This document shows, one piece after another, positions 54,115 through 63,210 of a DNA stretch of 64,000 nucleotides (within the stretch, counting starts at the first letter, position 1; each line of letters opens with the position of its first letter). The notes under the pieces are model-generated. The model was given only the letters and a program-made list of their open reading frames with translations, searched no databases and was not told where the DNA came from. The stretch comes from Vallitalea sp. Lineage in GTDB: Bacteria > Bacillota > Clostridia > Lachnospirales > Vallitaleaceae. The stretch lies in the NCBI GenBank assembly GCA_025210515.1, contig JAOARM010000042.1:124001-188000 (forward strand), given 5' to 3'. The translations under genes were made by a program, and so were the position numbers.

Positions 54115-54581
54115 AATTAATCTCCTCATTAGTAAAATAAACACTTGTTAAAGTCTCTAGTTATACTTGATGTAAAAGAATTAGTATGTTTTATATGTAT
54201 TTCATTATTATAGTGATTTTAAATATTATAACACAATTGATTAAGTAAATAAATATTACATTAAAAATGTTATGCAATTATACAGTTAATCCGTGTATAA
54301 AATATTATTTAATGGTAAAAAAATACAATATAATATTAATTATAATAAAAAAAATATATATAATATATAAAAAATAATAAATGACCAACTAATAATAATT
54401 AGCATATTAATATGTTGCACAATATATTAAACTTAATAGTTGAGATTGTGTCTAAAATATACATATTTACATTATGTAATAAAGTATTAGAATGGATTTA
54501 TAAAGAAATTTGCCCAAGATAGGCACTTTGCATAATCAAATAAGTGTATAAGCAAATAACAATTGGCAAAGGAGATGGGAT
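54115..54581. other. Divergent regulatory region of the glycan transport locus
   Basis: About 470 bp, extremely AT-rich. It contains the palindrome TTACATTATGTAA (54467-54479) and, closer to the permease gene, TTGCCCAAGATAGGCACTTTGC, which has an imperfect GCC/GGC symmetry. Either could be a binding site for the AraC regulator. No clear sigma-A promoter could be singled out, and no gene is present. Confidence 0.35.
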
Positions 54582-55574
54582 ATGAAGAAGATTATATTAT
54601 TAAATAAGGATATAAGTTATAAGAAAGAAATAAAAAATAAGAAAAAGTACAATAGTAGTCATAAGATAAAAAATAGTAAGTTAAAGCAAATGATGAAACA
54701 ATATGAATTATATTTGTTTTTGCTTCCAGCAATTATATTTGTAATAATTTTTTTATATGCACCTATGTATGGAATATTAGTTGCATTCAAAGATTATAAG
54801 CCAGTAAAAGGAATATTTCATAGTAAATGGATAGGGCTTAAGAATTTTGAAATATTTTTTAATAGCTATTCATCTAAGTTAATTATAAAAAACACATTAA
54901 TATTAAGTTTATACAAAATAATAGCTGGATTTCCATTGCCAATAATACTAGCAATATTATTACATCATTTACCTAGTAAAAGATTCAAAAAAGTTGTTCA
55001 GATGACTACATATGCACCTTATTTTATATCTACAGTTGTTATAATAGGTATGATTAATATATTATTAGCACCAGATACAGGTATTATTAATGTTATATTA
55101 ACTTCAATAGGTGGAGAATCAGTGTTTTTTATGGGTAAACCAGAATATTTTAGACATATTTATGTGTGGTCAGATGTATGGCAGACTCTTGGGTGGAGTA
55201 GTGTTATTTATATTGCGGCACTTTCAAGTGTTGATCCAACTTATTATGAAGCAGCTATTGTTGATGGAGCAACGCTTTTTCAAAGAATAAGATATATTGA
55301 TTTACCAAGTATTATGCCAACAGCCATTATACTTTTAATACTTGCTGTGGGACAGACGCTAAGTATTGGATTTGAGAAAGTATATCTTATGCAAAATAGT
55401 TCTAATATAAATGTGTCCCAAATTATTAGTACATATGTTTATCGAATAGGTATTTTGAAGTCTAATTTTGAACTTGGAACGGCAATTGATTTGTTCAATG
55501 GAATTGTGAATTGTATATTACTTGTTTCTGTAAATAAATTATCAAAAAAATATACAGACGCATCATTATTCTAG
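54582..55574 (+). CDS. Sugar ABC transporter permease, LplB type
   Basis: A 330-residue inner-membrane subunit with six helices after a Lys-rich N-terminal tail of about 45 residues. The LplB hallmarks are LFLLPAIIFVIIFLYAPMYG and the EAA loop YYEAAIVDGATLFQRIRYIDLPSI that contacts the ATPase. The ATPase itself is not encoded here and is probably a shared MsmK-like protein. AAAGGAGATGGGAT precedes the ATG. Confidence 0.94.
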   Translation: MKKIILLNKDISYKKEIKNKKKYNSSHKIKNSKLKQMMKQYELYLFLLPAIIFVIIFLYAPMYGILVAFKDYKPVKGIFHSKWIGLKNFEIFFNSYSSKLIIKNTLILSLYKIIAGFPLPIILAILLHHLPSKRFKKVVQMTTYAPYFISTVVIIGMINILLAPDTGIINVILTSIGGESVFFMGKPEYFRHIYVWSDVWQTLGWSSVIYIAALSSVDPTYYEAAIVDGATLFQRIRYIDLPSIMPTAIILLILAVGQTLSIGFEKVYLMQNSSNINVSQIISTYVYRIGILKSNFELGTAIDLFNGIVNCILLVSVNKLSKKYTDASLF

Positions 55575-55587
55575 AGGGAGGATATGT

Positions 55588-56499
55588 ATGAATAGTTCTA
55601 GAAAGAAAAAGTCCAACATGATAGTACAAGATAAAATCTACTATATAATTAGCTATATACTATTAATTATAGTATTTATCATAGTTGCTTATCCATTATA
55701 CTTTGTTGTTATTGCCTCTGTAAGTGAACCTAATGCTATTAATAATGGTGAAGTAATAATGAGAATAAAAGGTTTTAATACTATTGGGTATGAAACAATA
55801 CTAAAAAGCAAAACTATATGGACTGGATATAGAAACTCACTATTATATATGGGAATAGGCACAATTATTAATCTTGTTATTACATTACCTGCGGCATATG
55901 CTTTGTCTAGAAAAAATCTAATAGGAAGAAAAATAATAATGCTTATGTTTACATTAACATTGTTTTTTAGGGGAGGATTAGTTCCTACATATTTGTTAGT
56001 GAGAAAACTTCATTTATATAATACTTTTTGGGTAATGATATTAATTAGTGCTTTGTCAGTATATAATCTTATAATTGCCAAGACATTTTTTCAAACAACA
56101 GTATCCCAAGAGATTATAGATGCGGCTAAAATTGATGGTTGTAGTGAAACTAGGTGTTTTGTTTCAGTTATATTACCAGTATCTAAAGCTATTATAGCAG
56201 TAATTGGACTATTCTATGCTGTGGGACATTGGAATTCATATTTTAATGCACTTATATTTTTACGAGATCAGGAATTATTTCCATTACAATTAGTACTAAA
56301 AAATATTCTTCTAAAAACAAATGCAATAATTGCACTTATGCCACAGACTTCTAGAGAAGCAATAGAAGAACAACAAAAAATAGCTCAATCATTAAAATAT
56401 GGAGTTATTATTGTAGCATCTCTTCCTATATTGATGATTTACCCATTTGTTCAGAAATATTTTGTTCAAGGGGTAATGATAGGATCAGTAAAAGGTTAA
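55588..56499 (+). CDS. Sugar ABC transporter permease, YtcP/LplC type
   Basis: A 303-residue partner permease with six helices. It has the MalG-like EAA loop (EIIDAAKIDGCSETRCFVSVILPVSK), LTLFFRGGLVPTYLLVRKLHLYN and the C-terminal PFVQKYFVQGVMIGSVKG typical of YtcP. It lies 13 bp after the first permease with GAGGGAGGATATGT upstream. Confidence 0.94.
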   Translation: MNSSRKKKSNMIVQDKIYYIISYILLIIVFIIVAYPLYFVVIASVSEPNAINNGEVIMRIKGFNTIGYETILKSKTIWTGYRNSLLYMGIGTIINLVITLPAAYALSRKNLIGRKIIMLMFTLTLFFRGGLVPTYLLVRKLHLYNTFWVMILISALSVYNLIIAKTFFQTTVSQEIIDAAKIDGCSETRCFVSVILPVSKAIIAVIGLFYAVGHWNSYFNALIFLRDQELFPLQLVLKNILLKTNAIIALMPQTSREAIEEQQKIAQSLKYGVIIVASLPILMIYPFVQKYFVQGVMIGSVKG

Positions 56500-56505
56500 T
56501 TTAAT

Positions 56506-56536
56506 TATGGATTACACCTTATAAAGGTTAATCATA
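56506..56536 (+). promoter_or_regulatory. Intercistronic hairpin before the binding-protein gene
   Basis: TATGGATTACACCTT pairs with AAGGTTAATCATA (two mismatches). It lacks a T-run. Hairpins at this place in ABC operons often stabilise the downstream mRNA or partly terminate transcription, which alters the binding-protein to permease ratio. Confidence 0.45.
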
Positions 56537-56609
56537 GATAGAATTATATATAGTTTTAATTCTGTTATTAAGACTATTAAATTCTTAAGAAAAAAAGGAG
56601 GTTGTAGTT

Positions 56610-58271
56610 GTGAAAAAAGTTTTATGTTTATTATTAACAGTATTAATGATGTTTAGTTTAATTGGATGTGGAGAAAAAGATAAACCCACCTCTGAACAAT
56701 TACCTAGTACAGACAACTCAGAAAACACAGATAATAATGATGTGGACAATACAGAAGAAAGAGCTATGGAAGGCAATATGTATCTTGAAGGTTTTCCAAT
56801 AGTAAAAGAACCAATTACAATTAAAGTCGCAGCAGTTGATTGGTGGAATTCAGAAAACTATGCTACATTACAAACACCAAAAGAATATCAAGAATTAACA
56901 AATATTAACGTAGAATGGCAACATATCACTTCTCCAGAACAATTAAATTTAATATTTGCAGGAGTTGATAACTTACCTGATTTATTCTTATTTTTAGATT
57001 ATGATAAAATCAATGAGTTAGGAAAAGATGGTCAATTATTAGCAGTTCAAGATTTAATAAGAGATTATGCACCTAATGTTCAAAAAATGTTAGATAAAGA
57101 ACCTATAGCCAAAAAAATATGTACAGCAAGTGATGGGAATATGTATATAATTCCTAGTATGTTTATGTCACCAGGAGAAATGCTAAGAGGAAATACATTT
57201 ATCAATAGAGAATGGTTAGAAAAACTTAATCTAGATATGCCAACTAATGTTGAAGAGTTTTATGAAGTTTTAAAAGCGTTTAAAGATGGTGACCCTAACG
57301 GAAATGGTAAAGATGATGAAATTCCTTTATCACTATTATGGGACAATGACTTATATGGAATATGTTCATTGTTTGGACCTTGGGGAGTAACTAGTTCAAC
57401 ATTTGGTCCATTTTATGCAAAAGACCAAAAAGATATAGTAGTATCAGTTATGCAACCAGAATACAAAGATGCTATTAAATATTTCCATAGATTATACGAA
57501 GAAGGATTGCTTGACCAAGAGGCATTTACACAAGATCATGATAAATATCAAGCAAAAGTATCTGCCACTGTAGAAAGAGAAACTATCATCGTAGGAGCTT
57601 CTAATGGATATGCACCTATTAACCCGGGAGATAGAGCACTAGAGGATTCTATATATACTATGGTTAAACCATTAGAAGGACCAAAAGGTAAACACCATTT
57701 TGTGCCAGTAGGTGCTGGTATTTTCACAAATAATTATATGAGTGCAGAAACAAAATATCCAAAAGAAATAATGAGATGGATAGATGGTATTGCAGATTCA
57801 GAAACATCTTATATATGGAATAATGGTCCAGAAGGAATATTCTGGCAAAGAAATTCTGACGGTAAAATCCAACTTATAGAAGGAGTGGAAGGACTTAGTT
57901 CTGATTATGCATTTAGATTACCAATTATGGGTATTTATAGTCAGTGGTATAACGACAATGTAGTTTTTGGTAAAGGCGATCAGTCAAAATCAGAAGTTTT
58001 AGAAGCTGTCAAACCTATTGGAGATCAATATGTTCTTGATAGTAATAGAGCTGGAAATATTCCGCTACAATTTACTGAAGAACAAGAAGATTTCATTGCT
58101 ACATATTATACTGACATTTCACAGTTCTGTAAAAATAAAGAAGCTGAGTGGATTATGCAAGGTGGCATTGAAGAACAGTGGGATGATTTCCAAAAACAGC
58201 TAAAGAAAATGAAAATAGAAGAATTAAAAGATATGTATCAAAAAGCATTGAAAGAATGGAGTAAAAAATAA
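56610..58271 (+). CDS. Sugar ABC transporter solute-binding lipoprotein
   Basis: A 553-residue lipoprotein. The signal peptide ends in lipobox SLIGCGEK, then an acidic Asn/Asp/Glu linker. The body matches LplA-type binding proteins (PDLFLFLDYDKINELGKDGQL, YEVLKAFKDGDPNGNGKDDEIPL, EGIFWQRN). It delivers an oligosaccharide to the two permeases upstream. The start is GTG with AAAAGGAGGTTGTAGTT upstream. An acidic linker and GNGKDDE-type loop suggest calcium binding. Confidence 0.93.
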   Translation: MKKVLCLLLTVLMMFSLIGCGEKDKPTSEQLPSTDNSENTDNNDVDNTEERAMEGNMYLEGFPIVKEPITIKVAAVDWWNSENYATLQTPKEYQELTNINVEWQHITSPEQLNLIFAGVDNLPDLFLFLDYDKINELGKDGQLLAVQDLIRDYAPNVQKMLDKEPIAKKICTASDGNMYIIPSMFMSPGEMLRGNTFINREWLEKLNLDMPTNVEEFYEVLKAFKDGDPNGNGKDDEIPLSLLWDNDLYGICSLFGPWGVTSSTFGPFYAKDQKDIVVSVMQPEYKDAIKYFHRLYEEGLLDQEAFTQDHDKYQAKVSATVERETIIVGASNGYAPINPGDRALEDSIYTMVKPLEGPKGKHHFVPVGAGIFTNNYMSAETKYPKEIMRWIDGIADSETSYIWNNGPEGIFWQRNSDGKIQLIEGVEGLSSDYAFRLPIMGIYSQWYNDNVVFGKGDQSKSEVLEAVKPIGDQYVLDSNRAGNIPLQFTEEQEDFIATYYTDISQFCKNKEAEWIMQGGIEEQWDDFQKQLKKMKIEELKDMYQKALKEWSKK

Positions 58272-58290
58272 TTATCAAGGAGGAGTTACT

Positions 58291-60939
58291 ATGAATTTTG
58301 TGGGGAAAAGTATGAGTAACAAAGGTAATATTATATTATGTATGTTATTAGTAGTTAGTATGTTATTCTATAGTTTTTGTTCAAGTAGTTATGCTACAGA
58401 ATCTAATGAAATAGCTTACTGGAATTTTGACGAAGGTTCTGGAGATATAGTTAACGATTCTTGGGGGCAAAATAATGGTGTTATTCATGGAGCAACTTAT
58501 ATTAATGATGGGAAAATAAATAAAGCTTTACAATTTGATGGTGATGATTATATTGAATTAGGAAAATCTGATTTAACTGGAGATTGGACAGTTGCAACGT
58601 GGGTGAAATATAATAATGACTCAAGTACAGATGCAGTTTTAATTGGCTCAGATGAAAACAGTATCAAAATAGAACAGTGGGATAATACTGGAAAAGTAGG
58701 TTATACCAAAAAAGGAATAGCTGATTATTGTTTTAATTATAGCCTGAATTCAGATGTATGGACACATTTAACATTTGTAGGTTCAAGTCAAGGTGTTAAA
58801 TTATATGTAAATGGACAGTATGTAGATTCTGTTAGTGCAGTTATGGATTGCCCAATGAATGCAATAGGTAATTGGCAAGGAAAGCATGGATATTTTATTG
58901 GAGCATTAGATGAAATAAAAATATTTAACAAAGCTCTAAATGATAAGGAAATATCAGACTTAACAGAAGGTTCATCACAAGTTGCGTATTGGAATTTTGA
59001 TGAGTCAAGTGGTAATGTAGCTAATGATTCATGGGGCGAAAATGATGGGCAAGTTAATGGTGCTACATGGATTAGTAATGGAAAAGTAAATGGAGCAATA
59101 GGATTTGATGGAGATGACTTCATTAATATTGGAAAATCTGATCTCTCAACTCCATGGACAGTTGCAACATGGGTAAAATATGATAATAGCTCAACTAATG
59201 ATGCAGCAATTGTTGGTTCAGATATAAGTGCTTTAAAAGTTGAACAGTGGGATAATACAGCAAGAGTAGGTTTTACATTATACGGTATACAAGACTATAT
59301 GTTTAGTTATAGTATGGAACCAAATGAATGGGTACATTTAGCTTTTGTAGGAACACAAAATTCAGTTAAATTATATGTAAATGGTCAATATGAAGAAACG
59401 TTGAATACACCTATTAATTGTCCTCTTAGTATGATTGGTAAAGGGAAAAATAATACTGCTTATTTCATAGGACAATTAGATGAACTGAAAATATATAATA
59501 TAGAATTAACTGGGGAATTAATCGCAGAATTAGCAGGAGTTCCTTATGTTCCACCTACTCCAAAGCTATCAAATGCTAGTAAAGTTCTAATCGATAAAGG
59601 AATACAGATACAAGCGTGGGCTACAACTGATGATACTAATCGTTATGTTCTAAGCCCAGATGATTGGGCTGAAATTAATTTCACAGCACCAACATATTTT
59701 GAACCACCACTATATAATTCGGATTTTCATAGTGCAAGCCCAAATTCTCTATGGTCAATTGCCCAAGCTCCATATGGAGGACATTTATCAAGTGCTCCAA
59801 CTAGTAATGATCATTTCTTAACAGATGAGCAAAGAGCTAATGTTGATAATTTGGTAACTATGTGTTTTGGAGATGAAGAAGGTTATAGTAGTGCTCATGT
59901 TGATAAATTAAGAAGATGGTATAACCTTAGTAAAACTTTATATCCTAATGTTTTAGTTCATAATAATCAATGGATAGGTCAATGGAGTGAAGCAAATTTA
60001 AGATATTATATTAAACAAGCAAAGCCAGATATGCTTACATTTGATACTTATTATTATGATGATAGGGAAAGTAAGGGATATCTATTCCCAGCTTATGTAA
60101 CTAATTGTACATCGTTATATAGAAAATTAGCTTTAGAAGGATATGACGGTTCAGGAGATAGTCCATTTGCTTTTGGACAATACTTATTAGGATATAAGAC
60201 AGGATATCCATCATATCTAACAGGAAATTATGTAATAAGTCAGTCACAATTAAACTTAATACCATTTATAACTGTTACTATGGGTGGAAAATGGGTTAAC
60301 TACTTTAGATGGGGTCAAGATCAAGATTTCTGCTTATTATATGATGATAAAGGAAATAAAACAGATACATTTTATCATTATGCAAATATGGCAAAAGAAA
60401 TTAAAAATATAGGTCCACATCTTGTAAGATTAAATAGCACTGATTTATACATGGTTCAAGGACAACATAAAGATGGAAATCAAACTGTAAGTAATGCACT
60501 ACCTAATGTGGTAGGAGCGTGGAATTCTTCAGTAGATAATTATATTACAGATATTACGGTAGATAATATTGGTGATGTTAATGATGGATTAGCTGGAGAT
60601 GTTATGGTCGGATATTTTGAATTATTACCTGGAATAACTGATGCTCAAAAAGCAGGAGTAATTACTTCTGATAATCCAAGCTATTTTATGATTACTAACG
60701 GATTAATTAATAGTGATGGATTAAATTCAGTAGAAAAAGATAAAGGAGCATGTAGCAATTCAAAACAACGAATTACTTTAACAATGGATATTGGAAGTCG
60801 TAATCCAAATAGTTTGAAAAAAGTTGATAGAAGTACAGGTAACGTTGTTGATGTAACTCTTACAAATGTTTCTGGAACAGTGTATACTTATCAATTTGAA
60901 TTAGGAGGAGGAAAAGGAGACTTATTCTTCTGGGAATAA
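58291..60939 (+). CDS. Secreted two-LamG protein with a putative TIM-barrel hydrolase domain
   Basis: An 882-residue protein. The signal peptide (core IILCMLLVVSMLFYSF, likely cut after SYA) is followed by two concanavalin/LamG-type domains (about 38-225 and 230-415; repeated YWNFDE, FDGDDYI/FI, ATWVKY, EQWDNT, VKLYVNGQY). A module of about 350 residues (430-780) looks like an alpha/beta barrel with acidic candidates in FGDEEGYS, LTFDTYYYDD and LALEGYDGSG. A beta-rich end closes it. The barrel also occurs in the gene at 61166. I do not recognise a numbered glycosidase family. CAAGGAGGAGTTACT precedes the ATG. Confidence 0.85.
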   Translation: MNFVGKSMSNKGNIILCMLLVVSMLFYSFCSSSYATESNEIAYWNFDEGSGDIVNDSWGQNNGVIHGATYINDGKINKALQFDGDDYIELGKSDLTGDWTVATWVKYNNDSSTDAVLIGSDENSIKIEQWDNTGKVGYTKKGIADYCFNYSLNSDVWTHLTFVGSSQGVKLYVNGQYVDSVSAVMDCPMNAIGNWQGKHGYFIGALDEIKIFNKALNDKEISDLTEGSSQVAYWNFDESSGNVANDSWGENDGQVNGATWISNGKVNGAIGFDGDDFINIGKSDLSTPWTVATWVKYDNSSTNDAAIVGSDISALKVEQWDNTARVGFTLYGIQDYMFSYSMEPNEWVHLAFVGTQNSVKLYVNGQYEETLNTPINCPLSMIGKGKNNTAYFIGQLDELKIYNIELTGELIAELAGVPYVPPTPKLSNASKVLIDKGIQIQAWATTDDTNRYVLSPDDWAEINFTAPTYFEPPLYNSDFHSASPNSLWSIAQAPYGGHLSSAPTSNDHFLTDEQRANVDNLVTMCFGDEEGYSSAHVDKLRRWYNLSKTLYPNVLVHNNQWIGQWSEANLRYYIKQAKPDMLTFDTYYYDDRESKGYLFPAYVTNCTSLYRKLALEGYDGSGDSPFAFGQYLLGYKTGYPSYLTGNYVISQSQLNLIPFITVTMGGKWVNYFRWGQDQDFCLLYDDKGNKTDTFYHYANMAKEIKNIGPHLVRLNSTDLYMVQGQHKDGNQTVSNALPNVVGAWNSSVDNYITDITVDNIGDVNDGLAGDVMVGYFELLPGITDAQKAGVITSDNPSYFMITNGLINSDGLNSVEKDKGACSNSKQRITLTMDIGSRNPNSLKKVDRSTGNVVDVTLTNVSGTVYTYQFELGGGKGDLFFWE

Positions 60940-60954
60940 GAAATTATTAATTAA

Positions 60955-61120
60955 GCTGTCACATAATACATTATTTATGAGATTATAAGTTTAAAAGATT
61001 GACTAGATTTAGCTATTAATACCTTAAACATCCTGTTTAAAAGGTATGTGCTATGCCATCTTGGCTACGCTTACTGCTAAAGCTAGTCTATCTTTCTATA
61101 TATTGATATTAATAATGTAT
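60955..61120. terminator. Split terminator carrying palindromic repeat copy C
   Basis: GCTGTCACATAATACATTATT opens the outer arm, and AATAATGTAT (61111-61120) can pair with its inner half. Unlike copy B, the distal part of the right arm is lost (GAGATACACC instead of TATAAGACAGC) and no long T-run follows, so termination may be leaky into the next gene. Confidence 0.45.
60996..61093. repeat. Palindromic repeat family 2, copy C
   Basis: AGATTGACTAGATTTAGCT pairs with AGCTAGTCTATCT, with an inner ACCTT/AAGGT stem and the GCCATCTTGGC hairpin shared by all copies. Flanks on both sides also match copy B (AGCTGTC-ACATAATACAT before, TTCTATATATTGA after). Confidence 0.8.
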
Positions 61121-61165
61121 GAGATACACCTTTTGTATTAAAAGTAGTTAGTAAAGGAGAGTGTT

Positions 61166-63142
61166 ATGGATAATAGTAGTATAGTAAAATTAAAATTTAA
61201 TGATAATTCTCCATATAATATTAATAGAGATCTGAACTATAATCATTATTATAATATTAATGGAGCAAAGTGGGATAATGATGAAGGCTTAATTTTTCAA
61301 GATAGGTATGATTATATTCATATAAATAAACAAGATATTTCTACAGAATGGACATTATCAATGGTGTTAAAAGTGAAGTATATAGAAAAGCCAGAATACT
61401 ATGACGGAGATATATCAAGTATATGTGAGTTTGATGGAGAAGTGAAAGATGTATTAAGTGATATTACTACTAATATAATTGCATCTCATAATAATGCCAT
61501 ATTATTACATCAAATGGAACAAGAATATAAATTAGTATTACAACAGTTTGGAAAAGCTTCAAAGTCCTTTAATACATTAATACCATTAGATGAATGGGTA
61601 CATATTTCATTAACTAGTAATAAACAAGAAGTAAGATTATATATAAATGGTGAATTTAAAGAAAAAACGAAAATACAATTTAACTGTCCTATGTATAGAG
61701 TAGGAACAGGAATGCATGGGTGTTTACGAGAAATTGAAATATACGATAAGAAATTAAGTAATGAAGAAATAGCTAATATATATAATAGAAGTAATGAAAA
61801 GAAATATACATTATCAAAAGGTCAAAAAGTGTTTATTGAAAATGGTATTCAAATATTAGTGTGGATTAGAACTGATAAAATGGGAAGATATCCAACAAAA
61901 GAAGAATGGAAAGACTGTGGTTTTACAGGAGTTACTTATTATGATGTTCCTATGTATAATGAAACATTTCATAAAGATTGTCCACATATAAAATGGTCTA
62001 TGGCAGCAGCACCATATGGTAATACAATGTGGGGGACACCAACTTTAGCACCACAAAATGAAGATGATTTTTTAAGTGATATTCAAAAACAAAATATTAA
62101 TAATCTAATATCTATTTGCATAGGTGATGAGGAATATTACACTGATGATAGGGTAGAGATTTTCAAGAAATGGTTTGATATATCAAAAAAATTATATAAA
62201 AATGTTATTGTCCATAATAATATATATAAAAATCAATGGACAGAGCATCAATTAAGACATTTTGTTAGAACAGCTAAGCCGGATATGTTAACATTTGATA
62301 CATATTATTATCATGAAAATGCTACAGGTAATGAATTTAATACAATTGTTGATTCAACAAATGATATTCGTATAATAGCTTTAGAAGGGCATGATGGAAC
62401 AGGTCCTATACCATTTGGACAATATTTACAAGGATTTAAAACGGGATATAGAGGTGCTGTAGCAGGGAATTATCATATTACAGAATCACAGATTAATTTA
62501 GTCGCATTCATTAGTTTAGCTATGGGTGCTAAATGGCTTAATTATTTTAGATGGGAATATGATTCAGAAACATTTATATTATTTGATGAAGAGGGTAATA
62601 AAACTAATTCTTTCTATCAATACGCTAATTTATGTTCATATATAAAAGTACTTAGCCCTTATTTAACTACACTAACCAGTACGGATATTAAAGTTATTCA
62701 AGGTTATCATAAAGAGAATAAATTAGTATGTAAAAATCAATTGCCTAAGACAGTAACACCTATTAATTGGGATTTGGATCAGTATTTTTATAAAGTTAAT
62801 GTAGAAAATCTAGGAGAAAATAATAATAGATTATCTGGCGATATATTAATTGGCTATTTTGAACCATTAAAAGGATTAGAAGAAAAACATAAACAATATT
62901 TAATTAGTGATGATGTAAAGTATTTTATGATTGTTAATGGATTAGCAGATTCTAAATATGGAGATTCCATAAGCAATAAACAAAAAGTTGAAATATATTT
63001 TAAGAATGTTAATAGATTATGTAGAGTTAATAAAGATAGTGGTGAAGTAGAAGAGATTGTTCTTGAAGAAATCAAAGGTTCCATATATAGATATTCATTA
63101 ATATTACAAGGTGGATTAGGTGAGCTATTTTACATTAATTAA
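61166..63142 (+). CDS. Cytosolic paralogue of the LamG/putative hydrolase protein
   Basis: A 658-residue protein without signal peptide. It has one LamG-like domain (about 1-205, with WVHISLTSNKQEVRLYINGE) and then the same 430-residue barrel-plus-beta module as its neighbour. Shared landmarks are VFIENGIQILVW, APYG, IGDEEYYTD, VIVHNN, AKPDMLTFDTYYY, ALEGHDGTG, PFGQYLQGFKTGY and GAKWLNYFRW. The paired acids in GDEE and LEGHDG are kept in both, which supports catalysis. AAAGGAGAGTGTT precedes the ATG. It may trim imported oligosaccharide inside the cell (inference). Confidence 0.83.
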   Translation: MDNSSIVKLKFNDNSPYNINRDLNYNHYYNINGAKWDNDEGLIFQDRYDYIHINKQDISTEWTLSMVLKVKYIEKPEYYDGDISSICEFDGEVKDVLSDITTNIIASHNNAILLHQMEQEYKLVLQQFGKASKSFNTLIPLDEWVHISLTSNKQEVRLYINGEFKEKTKIQFNCPMYRVGTGMHGCLREIEIYDKKLSNEEIANIYNRSNEKKYTLSKGQKVFIENGIQILVWIRTDKMGRYPTKEEWKDCGFTGVTYYDVPMYNETFHKDCPHIKWSMAAAPYGNTMWGTPTLAPQNEDDFLSDIQKQNINNLISICIGDEEYYTDDRVEIFKKWFDISKKLYKNVIVHNNIYKNQWTEHQLRHFVRTAKPDMLTFDTYYYHENATGNEFNTIVDSTNDIRIIALEGHDGTGPIPFGQYLQGFKTGYRGAVAGNYHITESQINLVAFISLAMGAKWLNYFRWEYDSETFILFDEEGNKTNSFYQYANLCSYIKVLSPYLTTLTSTDIKVIQGYHKENKLVCKNQLPKTVTPINWDLDQYFYKVNVENLGENNNRLSGDILIGYFEPLKGLEEKHKQYLISDDVKYFMIVNGLADSKYGDSISNKQKVEIYFKNVNRLCRVNKDSGEVEEIVLEEIKGSIYRYSLILQGGLGELFYIN

Positions 63143-63156
63143 ATCTTAGGAATAAT

Positions 63157-63195
63157 AAAAAGTTTGCAGATTATTATTAAGTCTACAAACTTTTT
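63157..63195. terminator. Bidirectional terminator
   Basis: AAAAAGTTTGCAG (63157-63169) pairs with CTACAAACTTTTT (63183-63195) with one mismatch. Its T/A-rich ends serve both strands between the convergent genes. Confidence 0.8.
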
Positions 63196-63210
63196 ATATT
63201 ATGTAAAAAA

